A DNA stretch of 64,000 bases from Candidatus Heimdallarchaeota archaeon (GTDB lineage: Archaea; Asgardarchaeota; Heimdallarchaeia; JABLTI01), in NCBI GenBank assembly GCA_018238155.1, contig JABCTZ010000009.1, positions 62,001-126,000 on the forward strand. Direction: 5' to 3'. The notes beneath the pieces are model-generated. The model was not told where the DNA came from and did not search any database. It worked only from the letters and a program-made list of their open reading frames with translations. Position 1 is the first letter of the stretch, and the number at the start of each line of letters is the position of its first letter. The position numbers and the translations under genes are program-made. Positions 56,624 to 64,000 of this stretch are shown here, one piece after another.

Positions 56624-56941
56624 ACTCTAAATCGAATTTATTCTCAAGTTTACTATTCTCCACTATAAATCTAAAAGCTATCCGCGAACGAAAAAAAACC
56701 CTTTATGTCGCCTTCTTTTTAAATTCTCGTCATTTTCCCGACTCTGTAACTATACAAGAAAAAACAAACAGTGATTCATGAAAAAATAAACGTTGACCTC
56801 ATGCTTAAAAACATTGCATTTTTTCTTTAGATACTTTTCAAGTGCTAACAAAACGATTGTTCAATATGTGTATTGTAAAAAATGTATTTAAATATATAAT
56901 TAACAGTAAAATAACTCATATATTATTGAGGTTACATAGTA
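56624..56941. other. Intergenic region with probable divergent promoters
   Basis: 318 bases between divergent genes. A TATA-like tract, TATTTAAATATATAATT, lies about 45 bases before ATG 56942. No RNA gene or protein-coding frame with recognisable similarity was seen; a longer frame at 56842-57174 overlaps the real gene out of phase. Confidence 0.45.
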
Positions 56942-57898
56942 ATGATTCTAAAAGAAAATCTAACGTTAAAGTACTTTCGATTGATATATTTTCCAATTCA
57001 TTTTCTGCTCGAGATTACTCTTACAGTTCTTTTTCTTATTATGCCATTTTCTATTCAAAAAGGATCTTTTTCTACTGCCGGATATACCTGTGTTTTTGGG
57101 ATTATTTTAGCTTGCACTTCATTCATTCTTGCAGTTGGTATTTCTTATCTGTTCATCAGTGTTTTTCAGTTTAGGAAAGAAGAACGAGCACAATTTTTCA
57201 ATAAAGAAAAAAATCAAAAAATATTTATCATTAGTATTGTTTTTCTATTGCTAGTACGAATTGGTATTCTTGCTTGTGCACTCGTGTTTCAAATTCCATT
57301 TACTGCTGAATTTGATCGAACTGCTGCAATATTGGTTCTGATTGGAATTAGCACAATACCTCCATTTTTGTTGCATTTCCTATCCAATTTTGAAATTTCC
57401 CCAACTAGAGTTTTCTCATTATCTAAAGAAGCTCCTCTTACCATTAAAATTGCTACGATTTGGTTAGTATTTTTAACAGGTGCTATGCAAGTATTTTCAA
57501 CAGAACCAGTAATATTGATTATTAGTCTCATCATTTTGATTTGTTCATACTTCTTTTTTATTCTTAATAGATTAGCAGTTTCCTTTTCAGCAATAGTCCT
57601 CTTTATTCATGCTGCTTATAGTTTTCTCGTCACTGGAATTATTTTTGCAAATATGGAAGAACAAGTAGCTAAGTTCAATGAGCAAGGATTTGATTACACT
57701 CAAACAGATGCATTACTCGTCAATATTTTCTTCTTTCTTATTCCAGGTGTTATTTCATTGGTTCTCGCTGTAAATTTCTATCGAAAATCGGTAACTAGTT
57801 GGGTTAGGTCGCTGTATCCTGATTCTGAGAGTGAAATGGAAATTACCAATTATTACGCTGATGAGGACGAAGATGATTCACCCGATGATTTTGACTAA
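56942..57898 (+). CDS. Polytopic membrane protein of unknown function
   Basis: 318 residues with about eight helices and an acidic cytosolic tail (ESEMEITNYYADEDEDD) at the C-terminus. The first helix follows a short basic head, and charged loops (FRKEERAQFFNKEKNQK near 80-95) suggest a cytosolic side. No transporter or enzyme motif was recognised. It stands alone on the plus strand. Confidence 0.6.
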   Translation: MILKENLTLKYFRLIYFPIHFLLEITLTVLFLIMPFSIQKGSFSTAGYTCVFGIILACTSFILAVGISYLFISVFQFRKEERAQFFNKEKNQKIFIISIVFLLLVRIGILACALVFQIPFTAEFDRTAAILVLIGISTIPPFLLHFLSNFEISPTRVFSLSKEAPLTIKIATIWLVFLTGAMQVFSTEPVILIISLIILICSYFFFILNRLAVSFSAIVLFIHAAYSFLVTGIIFANMEEQVAKFNEQGFDYTQTDALLVNIFFFLIPGVISLVLAVNFYRKSVTSWVRSLYPDSESEMEITNYYADEDEDDSPDDFD

Positions 57899-58025
57899 AT
57901 GATGCGTTGATTTTTTCTGCTGAAATTATGTATGTGTATATGTATGAAATCATCTCTAATCTCTCTTAGAACTTGAACAACAAACTTCTAAAAGTTCAAT
58001 GTCCATCTTTTTGTGAAGTGTTAAG

Positions 58026-58925
58026 ATGACTGATTACTTAATCGTTCTAAATAAGGATGAAAATACTGTTAATTTTATTGATGAACCAACAAGAAAAATA
58101 GTCAAAACTGTTTCTGTAGGAAAGAATCCTCATGAAGTTTCTGTTACTCCTAATGGAAAGAAAGCTTACATTTCTTGCGCAGGTGAAAATACTATTGAAG
58201 TATTTGATATGGAAAAACTTGAGCTGCTAATAATCATTAAACATCCCGAGTTCCGTTTTCCTCATGAATCTGCAATTCTTCCTGATGGTTCAAAAGTTGT
58301 TTTGGCAAGCACATATGCGAACAAGGTATTTATTATTGACGTTGCTACTGATGCAGTCGAAAAAATCATTGATGGTAGAAGAATGACTCACATGGTTTCC
58401 ATTCAACCTGATGGTTCCAAAGCTTATATTAGTAACATTGGTGATAATTCGGTCTCTGTTTTAGATATTGCAACAATGAAATGGTTAACACACATCCCAG
58501 TTGGTCGAAGTCCTGAGGGCATCAATATAAGTCCAGATGGTAAATGGTTGTATTGTGCGAATCAAGATGATGATCAAGTCTTCGTAATTGATACTAGTAA
58601 TAATGCTTTGCATGCTAGAATATCCACTGGAAGAGTTCCCATTCGTGTTACTTTCAGTAGGGATGGAACTTTAGCTTTTATTCCAAATCGTGAAGGGAAT
58701 TGTGTTTCAGTAGTTAAGGTAGAAACACATCGAGAAATTAAACGAATTCCAGTTGGAATCTGGGCTGGTGGTACAGTGGTTAATGCTAAAGGAGACAAAC
58801 TTTATGTTGCTAATAACAAAACCAATGATATTTCTGTTATTGACGTTAAAACACTCAAAGTTGTTGATACAATAGACGTAGGTCTCCACCCTGATGGTAT
58901 AGCTTTCTGCCATGTTGGTGAATAA
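58026..58925 (+). CDS. YVTN-family beta-propeller protein
   Basis: 299 residues forming about seven blades of the YVTN/NHL-like kind, each with a P-D-G-x-[K/W]-x-[A/L]-Y-[I/V]-[S/A]-N segment and a closing strand such as NSVSVLDIATMKWLTHIPVG. No signal peptide is present, unlike most archaeal surface YVTN proteins, so it is probably cytosolic or a binding scaffold. Ligand unknown. The ferredoxin-nitroreductase gene follows after 78 bases. Confidence 0.8.
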   Translation: MTDYLIVLNKDENTVNFIDEPTRKIVKTVSVGKNPHEVSVTPNGKKAYISCAGENTIEVFDMEKLELLIIIKHPEFRFPHESAILPDGSKVVLASTYANKVFIIDVATDAVEKIIDGRRMTHMVSIQPDGSKAYISNIGDNSVSVLDIATMKWLTHIPVGRSPEGINISPDGKWLYCANQDDDQVFVIDTSNNALHARISTGRVPIRVTFSRDGTLAFIPNREGNCVSVVKVETHREIKRIPVGIWAGGTVVNAKGDKLYVANNKTNDISVIDVKTLKVVDTIDVGLHPDGIAFCHVGE

Positions 58926-59003
58926 AAGGGGAGAGATTATTTTTTACCACCACAATATTTAATTCATTTGATAAATTACACGATTCAATAATTGGTGTTT
59001 TGA

Positions 59004-59885
59004 ATGGAATATCTAGTTAAAGTCAATTCTGAACTTTGTATTGGTTGTAAAGCGTGTATTGATGTTTGCCCTCGTGATTGTTTCGTTCTAAATGCTGAAG
59101 GTAAATCTGAAATGGGTTCTCATTTATGCCATTCTTGTGGTCATTGTATTTCCATTTGTTCTGAAAACGCAATCAAGCATCGGGATATTAATGAACATGA
59201 GTATCTAATGATTAGCGATATTTTAGAATCTAAAATGAAAGATGGTGGGCAATTATTCTATTTACTTAAATCTATTAGAAGTACTCGGAAATATAAGAGT
59301 AAATCAATTTCTAAGGAAATATTAACTCAAATAGTAGAAACGGGACGATTTTCACCTACCGGTCATCATGCTCAAAATGTTGAAATGGTAATTGTTGAAT
59401 CTCCCAAAACAATTCAACAACTAAAAGATGAAACAGCAGTAGCCTTCAAAGGATTTTTGAAAAAAATTGACAATCCTTTCATTCGCTTTCTGGGTTTTTT
59501 GCTTGGGAAAGGAGACTCTATTCGAAAAGCTCGTGGTTCTCGTGCAAGGTTTGTGCGGATGCTTTCGGGATTTGCAGAAGGATCAGATTATCTCTTTCAT
59601 GATGCTCCAGTTGTCATTGTTTTTCATGCAAAGACGAGGGGAGTTGTTCCTTTGGAAAATTGTACTATTGCTTCTACCCATATGCGAATTGTCAGTGAAG
59701 GTTTTGGATTAGGATCATGTTATATCGGCTATTTGGTATATTCCTCAAAGTATAATCATAAAATTCGTGAAATATTAAATATACCAAAAGAAAATACTAT
59801 TTTTCAAGTAATGATCGTTGGTTATCCCAAGCATAAATATAGGACATTTGTTGCTAGAAATCCAGCTAAAGTACAGTGGAAATAA
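59004..59885 (+). CDS. Ferredoxin-nitroreductase fusion protein
   Basis: 293 residues. The first 60 carry two [4Fe-4S] motifs, C-I-G-C-K-A-C-x3-C-P and C-H-S-C-G-H-C-x3-C-S. From about residue 90 the nitroreductase fold begins with RSTRKYKSKSIS, then SPTGHHAQN, the FMN-binding signatures, and GFGLGSCYIGYL near 240. It probably reduces a small organic substrate using electrons relayed from the clusters to FMN. The next gene starts 22 bases downstream, so it may share the operon. Confidence 0.88.
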   Translation: MEYLVKVNSELCIGCKACIDVCPRDCFVLNAEGKSEMGSHLCHSCGHCISICSENAIKHRDINEHEYLMISDILESKMKDGGQLFYLLKSIRSTRKYKSKSISKEILTQIVETGRFSPTGHHAQNVEMVIVESPKTIQQLKDETAVAFKGFLKKIDNPFIRFLGFLLGKGDSIRKARGSRARFVRMLSGFAEGSDYLFHDAPVVIVFHAKTRGVVPLENCTIASTHMRIVSEGFGLGSCYIGYLVYSSKYNHKIREILNIPKENTIFQVMIVGYPKHKYRTFVARNPAKVQWK

Positions 59886-59907
59886 TCGTTATCATAGGTG
59901 AGAAAAA

Positions 59908-60483
59908 ATGACTGATTTAAACACTTTCCTCAAAAATAATAAAAAATCTATTCATGAATTGCTTAATCATATGTGGCAAACAATTGAACGTATAGCTTTA
60001 CAATTTGAGACAGCTTTACCTGATGTCGATTTAGAAAATTCCCATGGAAATTACATTAGAATTGACAAAGGTTGGTCTGAAGCCATTTATGCTAACCCAA
60101 GTATTATTTTTCCTTTTGGAGAATTTGGCTATTCTTTAGATGGACTTTTTTGTGTATTTTCAATCAACCCTAAAACATTCAATGAGGAGATCTTAGGTAA
60201 GATTGTAGCAATCTCTCGAGAGAACCCTGCAATAGCCTTTGAAATTTATGGCGGTGATGATTGCTTCCAAACGTTCTTTCATTCCAAAGATGAAAGAGAT
60301 TTTGATACTATTATGGCAGAAATACAGAGTGCTCCTGAAGAAACCATTCAACTGGAATTAACTGTTGAAGCTGTTACAGAAGAAGCAATAAAAGAAGCAC
60401 TTGTTACAACCACCTTAAAAATTCATCATCTATTGAAAGAAAAACAATGTTTAATGGTTTTACCTCGTTATTCTTCTGAATAA
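59908..60483 (+). CDS. Uncharacterised protein, conserved soluble
   Basis: 191 residues, acidic, soluble. Central strands include HGNYIRIDKGWSEAIYANP, IIFPFGEFGYSLDGLFCVF and AFEIYGGDDCFQTFFHS, suggesting an alpha/beta domain; the rest is helical. No catalytic motif was recognised. Tight spacing (22 bases) after the ferredoxin-nitroreductase gene and GAGAAAAA before ATG suggest cotranslation from one mRNA. Confidence 0.6.
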   Translation: MTDLNTFLKNNKKSIHELLNHMWQTIERIALQFETALPDVDLENSHGNYIRIDKGWSEAIYANPSIIFPFGEFGYSLDGLFCVFSINPKTFNEEILGKIVAISRENPAIAFEIYGGDDCFQTFFHSKDERDFDTIMAEIQSAPEETIQLELTVEAVTEEAIKEALVTTTLKIHHLLKEKQCLMVLPRYSSE

Positions 60484-60530
60484 ATCAGAAGCTTAACTTG
60501 CTTCCACTCTTTCCAAGATTACTGCATTGT

Positions 60531-61430
60531 TTATCCTTTCATTTGCTCTGATTTTTCTCGTTGTTTTAGTATCTCATCTTTGAATGTTGCATTTTGTAGA
60601 ACTTCGTAATCATTGTTGAGATATAAGAGAGTTAATGAACAATCAAACAACGGATAGAGTATTGCTCTGATAAAAATCATTATTATCCCCATCCAATCTC
60701 CAGTCATTTCAATTAAGGTATTTGTCAAAATCCAAGGGAGAATAATACTGACAAAGGCATAAATTCCAACAATCATTGAGGTTTTAAGCCAATTACTACT
60801 TCTTGTTAAATCCCAGGAACGTTGAAATGCTCCTCCTACAGACAACTCATCTTTATTAATGGCAACAACAAACAAGCTAATCTTGCTTCCCAGTATAAGT
60901 GGTATGCTAATTGAAAATGCAAACATTGTCCAACTAACGAATGGTACGCGTGCATTGAAAAGAATCGCGAAAAGAAAGAGTAAAGCTGGAACAGCAAGAA
61001 ATCCAATTAATATTAAAGAAGCAACAAATATTTCTACAAATCTTTTAAAGGTCATTTCAATAGCCCAAAAAACATTTGCTTTTGCTTTTTCAACTGTTTT
61101 CCAACAAATGTTTGTTATTATCGAACTTCTTAAGATGCTTAATAGTACTGTAATAATTATCAAAGGAATCAGATACGGTGTTACATACTCATTTCTAAAA
61201 TCGAGTGAAAAAATAAATTGCCTTGAAATAAAATCATATTTAAGAGTAATTAAAACTAAGTAAAATATACCAAAGATTAGCATTTCAGGTATTAATGAAA
61301 TAGTAAACATTTGAGCGAATTGCTTGAAATAAATTCTGAAAGGAGCAATTAGTAATTTAAAAAATCCATATTCACTAATTTTTTGGTTACTAGCTTGTTT
61401 CTTTTCAACTTTATCTTCCTGTTCACTCAT
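60531..61430 (-). CDS. Polytopic membrane protein (YciC/DUF975-like layout)
   Basis: 299 residues with six helices between a polar head of about 20 residues and a basic tail. VGGAFQRSWDLTRSSNW near residue 200 matches the loop of membrane proteins in the DUF975/YciC and glycerophosphodiester-phosphodiesterase membrane-domain group. Role unknown. The preceding small frame overlaps its ATG by four bases, so it lies in a minus-strand run with the site-2 protease gene. Confidence 0.6.
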   Translation of the reverse strand: MSEQEDKVEKKQASNQKISEYGFFKLLIAPFRIYFKQFAQMFTISLIPEMLIFGIFYLVLITLKYDFISRQFIFSLDFRNEYVTPYLIPLIIITVLLSILRSSIITNICWKTVEKAKANVFWAIEMTFKRFVEIFVASLILIGFLAVPALLFLFAILFNARVPFVSWTMFAFSISIPLILGSKISLFVVAINKDELSVGGAFQRSWDLTRSSNWLKTSMIVGIYAFVSIILPWILTNTLIEMTGDWMGIIMIFIRAILYPLFDCSLTLLYLNNDYEVLQNATFKDEILKQREKSEQMKG

Positions 61431-61651
61431 GATTTATCATTTTTGGTGTCATTCATAATTATTTCTACTCCTCTAATTTTCTCTATATTTTCTTCCTCTT
61501 TTTGAGAAAAGCTCTCTTTTTTAGAGCATAAATTTTCTACATTTTGAATTGATAGAATAGACCATGTGAAAAAAAGAAAAGGAGTATAGGTTAACCCGCG
61601 AGTAATGTATTTAAGTATACTACTATTTGATTTATCGGCAATGGTGTACAT
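61427..61651 (-). CDS. Possible small single-helix membrane protein
   Basis: 74 residues with one hydrophobic segment (LTYTPFLFFTWSILSIQN) and an acidic/basic tail. Its TGA overlaps the ATG of the next membrane protein (ATGA), a sign of coupled translation, but its ATG overlaps the site-2 protease gene by 61 bases and no alternative start follows that gene's stop. It may be a real coupled gene or chance. Confidence 0.35.
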   Translation of the reverse strand: MYTIADKSNSSILKYITRGLTYTPFLFFTWSILSIQNVENLCSKKESFSQKEEENIEKIRGVEIIMNDTKNDKS

Positions 61652-63189
61652 ATAATTGCCAAAAAATATCCAAATACAAGGTAGATATATTTTGACTTAT
61701 GAACCTTAGTTACATCATCCGTAGGACCTGGATGTTTTTGGAACATCCCCATGAATAGTACTAGAAAACCAAAGATCATTGTGAATTTATTTAGTGCTAA
61801 CAATAGACCGATAACTATAGTGATTATTCGGTGAGGAGCATCACCAAAGACTGCTCGGGCAGTGTGTCCTCCATCCAATTGGCTTGCTGGCATCAAGTTA
61901 ATACCTGTTAGGATAAAACCAACCCATCCTGCAAAAGCGACTGGATGTTGTGCTAGAGCTTGTGTTGTGGGGTCATAATATGGTATTATTCCAGCAAAAA
62001 AACTAAACCTCTCTAGCCAATTGCTTAGAAAAACGGTTGGTATTAACGTTATATCAATTGTCTCTCCTGTGGGAGCAGGGATATCAATTACATAAGTAAG
62101 TTTTAACCCAACAATAAATATTGGTACTGCTACTGCGAACCCCGCTATTGGACCTGAAAAACCGATATCAAATAAATCATCTCGAGTGGCAATTTGTTCT
62201 TTTTGTTGAATCATTGCACCAAATGTTCCAAGAGTTGGAAATGCCGGAAATGATGGAATTGGAATGAAAAATGGCAACGAAGCATCTATCTTCTTATTTC
62301 TCGTTACAAAGTAGTGACCAAATTCGTGTACCGTCAAAATACCCATTAAACAAATAGTATAAAGAAAAATATCGAGAGCCATATTTCCTGCAATATTGTA
62401 GGTTTCAAATGTTCTTGAAATATATGACCAACCTGCTAATGAGACAGTAACGATTGTAGCTACAAATAGTCCAATGTTCAAGGCAATCTTCTTAAATTGA
62501 AATTGTTGGTGGGCTGTTTCTTTCTCCCAATAATAAAATCGAATGACAATTTGCTTATTACCCGGAGCAATAGCTTCAGTACGAATGAGTATTTTTAAAT
62601 TATTTTCAGTGAAAATAGATTCATTTCTCAAGGCAGAAAACTTTGTTCTCCCCGCCTCTTGCTCGGGTCTCTGAACGACGATTTTTGGTCCAATACTTTC
62701 AATAATTTGACTATCAATAATTTGTAAATGCCTAGCTATTACTTCATTTATTTCATCTAATGTTAAATCTATTTCTTTTAAAGTCTTTATTTTTGGTGCT
62801 ACGACACTTATTTTATTCTTGATTTCAATTCGTGCTGTATCAACTTCTGCTTTCAAATATGATAAACCATTTCTTGTGAGCGGTGCACCACAAATACCAC
62901 AAGTATCTCCTGATGTTGTGCCATTACAATCCCAACATTTTATTCCACTTGGTGTTTCTGATCTCGCAATAATTTTTTCTTTGATATCTGGTTTGAGTGG
63001 TGCTCTACATTTGAAACATTTTATAACATCAGGGTCAGGTGTTGCTGCACCACAATTCCAGCAAAAACTTTTATCTTCTTCTGTTAAATAGTTATTATTA
63101 TTTTCTTTTGTTGAAATAATATCTGTTTCGGCTATTTTTGTTGTAGATTCATTGTTTTTATCAAAATGATTTGTTTTTTCTGATGTCAA
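61591..63189 (-). CDS. Site-2-protease-family metallopeptidase (M50) with N-terminal zinc ribbons
   Basis: 532 residues. The N-terminal part, about 40-105, has four Cys pairs (CWNCGA, CFKCRA, CWDCNG, CGICGA), two zinc ribbons or one double-zinc-ribbon domain. A middle soluble region precedes about seven helices from residue 235. The active site is HEFGHYF near residue 300, and NLMPASQLDGGH near 440 supplies the conserved Asp. S2P enzymes cleave substrates in the membrane and often release transcription factors. The loop PFFIPIPSFPAFPTLGTFGAM is typical of archaeal S2P. It lies beside a second S2P-like gene. Confidence 0.88.
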   Translation of the reverse strand: MTSEKTNHFDKNNESTTKIAETDIISTKENNNNYLTEEDKSFCWNCGAATPDPDVIKCFKCRAPLKPDIKEKIIARSETPSGIKCWDCNGTTSGDTCGICGAPLTRNGLSYLKAEVDTARIEIKNKISVVAPKIKTLKEIDLTLDEINEVIARHLQIIDSQIIESIGPKIVVQRPEQEAGRTKFSALRNESIFTENNLKILIRTEAIAPGNKQIVIRFYYWEKETAHQQFQFKKIALNIGLFVATIVTVSLAGWSYISRTFETYNIAGNMALDIFLYTICLMGILTVHEFGHYFVTRNKKIDASLPFFIPIPSFPAFPTLGTFGAMIQQKEQIATRDDLFDIGFSGPIAGFAVAVPIFIVGLKLTYVIDIPAPTGETIDITLIPTVFLSNWLERFSFFAGIIPYYDPTTQALAQHPVAFAGWVGFILTGINLMPASQLDGGHTARAVFGDAPHRIITIVIGLLLALNKFTMIFGFLVLFMGMFQKHPGPTDDVTKVHKSKYIYLVFGYFLAIICTPLPINQIVVYLNTLLAG

Positions 63190-63290
63190 AAAAGAGACCT
63201 CAATATCCAGCTTCTACGTTATATCTCATCATTCAATTTAATAAAGACTACTTATATTTCGAAATACATATTGAGCTGAAAAAATATTTT

Positions 63291-64000
63291 CTACAGCGTA
63301 AAAAGAAATGATGGTAAGGGAAAACATATCACTGCAATTGTAATTGCGAATCCCCCAAGAATATATCTTGACCAATGAGGTTGTAATGCTTCATTTGTTA
63401 TTGGTGTTTGATACAGACTTCTCGGAACGAACATTGTTAATACTCCTAGCCCCCATGTAGTAAAATTAAACATGAGGAATAGTGATGTCACATAGGAAAA
63501 GATTCGAGCGAGTCGTTCTCCAAATAAACTTCGAAACATGAAACCACCATCAAGAATAGATCCGGGTAAATAATTCAGTCCATTTAAAATCAACCCTACA
63601 ATTGCTGCATATGTAAGCGGGTGAATAAATGATACTTGAGTTTCCGGATTAATGATAGGTGCTAAATTGGTAACTGTACCAAACCAATTGAAGAACATCA
63701 TGATAAGCATTACTGGGTCAAATTGCTGAATTTCAGCGATTCTATCAAGAGACGTTTGGGATAATTCAGAAATTTCAGCTATATATGGTGAAGAAAGTCC
63801 GATTAGTAGGAGAGCTATTGATGTTACCACTCCTGCAAGTGGTCCATAAAAATAAAGATCAAATAAATCATTCCGTTTATGCACTGGATTCACCACTCGA
63901 ATAAATCCTCCTGCTGCACCAAGCAGAAAGTAGCTCATAAATCCGGGAATAGGTGGAATAGGAAGGAAGTATGGCAAAGACAGGGTAATTTTTTTCACTC
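63291..64000 (-). CDS. Site-2-protease-family peptidase (M50), 5' end beyond window
   Basis: At least 235 residues; the frame runs to the window edge and no start was found before it (GTG 63998 would cut into the fold). Residues from KKITLSLPYFLPIPP and KRNDLFDLYFYGPLAG align with the same stretch of the adjacent S2P, and NYLPGSILDGGFMF matches its NLMPASQLDGGH loop with Phe in place of the His. The HExxH region should lie just outside the window. Probably the older copy of a tandem duplication. Confidence 0.75.
   Translation of the reverse strand, partial: VKKITLSLPYFLPIPPIPGFMSYFLLGAAGGFIRVVNPVHKRNDLFDLYFYGPLAGVVTSIALLLIGLSSPYIAEISELSQTSLDRIAEIQQFDPVMLIMMFFNWFGTVTNLAPIINPETQVSFIHPLTYAAIVGLILNGLNYLPGSILDGGFMFRSLFGERLARIFSYVTSLFLMFNFTTWGLGVLTMFVPRSLYQTPITNEALQPHWSRYILGGFAITIAVICFPLPSFLFTL

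Noticed and set aside
56842..57174. 110-residue frame ahead of the 318-residue membrane gene
   Set aside because: It overlaps that gene out of phase; its Ser/Phe-rich composition is a shadow of the membrane helices.
1..64000. CRISPR arrays, tRNA or rRNA genes, insertion sequences
   Set aside because: No spaced direct repeats outside coding repeats, no cloverleaf with a T-loop consensus and no transposase motif were noticed. A covariance-model search would be needed to exclude small RNAs.

Overview
The window is AT-rich DNA that looks archaeal. SRP19 sits next to a Gar1-type H/ACA protein, there are archaeal-style membrane proteins (DUF1616-like, YbhN/AglD-like), TATA-like elements lie upstream of several starts, and there is an Arf-family small GTPase. 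An Arf-type GTPase paired with a possible longin-like protein points to an Asgard archaeon (the Loki/Heimdall/Thor supergroup). That placement is inference; no rRNA is present to confirm it. No tRNA, rRNA, CRISPR array or insertion sequence was seen.

Bases 1-1.5 kb hold the tail of a probable purC and a low-complexity protein built from about fifty seven-residue repeats. From 1.5 to 44 kb lies a large surface-glycan island. It encodes sugar-nucleotide enzymes (several extended SDR dehydratases/epimerases, a sugar-phosphate nucleotidyltransferase, a ColD-like 3-dehydratase, a GDP-fucose-synthase-like enzyme), GT-A and GT-B glycosyltransferases (three GT2, five GT4 domains, one GT28/GT1-like), two MOP-type flippase domains (one fused to a GT4), several GT-C-like multi-pass proteins including a tandem triplet, two asparagine-synthetase-family proteins, a YbhN/AglD-like membrane protein and two large surface proteins. 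Genes alternate strand often and several converge with gaps of only a few bases. Together they could make nucleotide sugars, assemble a lipid-linked glycan on the cytosolic face, flip it, and transfer or modify it outside. The many N-x-S/T sequons in the surface proteins fit this. A UppP homologue at 46.4-47.4 kb could recycle the polyprenyl diphosphate carrier.

From 44 to 64 kb the DNA looks less AT-rich and more housekeeping-like: a Ca2+/Na+ exchanger-family protein, UppP, DegV, HypA, SRP19, Gar1, a ferredoxin-nitroreductase, a YVTN propeller and tandem site-2 proteases. At 48.8-50.7 kb, three tightly spaced minus-strand genes encode a 7TM protein, an Arf GTPase and a possible longin-like protein, with Shine-Dalgarno sites embedded in the upstream gene ends. 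A second 7TM gene lies just upstream. Between Gar1 and a broken EamA transporter is a short transcription unit with two related 28-29 residue basic peptides, each with its own ribosome binding site, below a TATA box and a perfect 15-bp palindrome.

Three genes are broken: a single-base frameshift in the first of the GT-C triplet, an in-frame TGA in the EamA transporter, and a decayed 5' remnant of a possible metallo-beta-lactamase-fold gene. All assignments come from reading motifs by eye; no database search was run.
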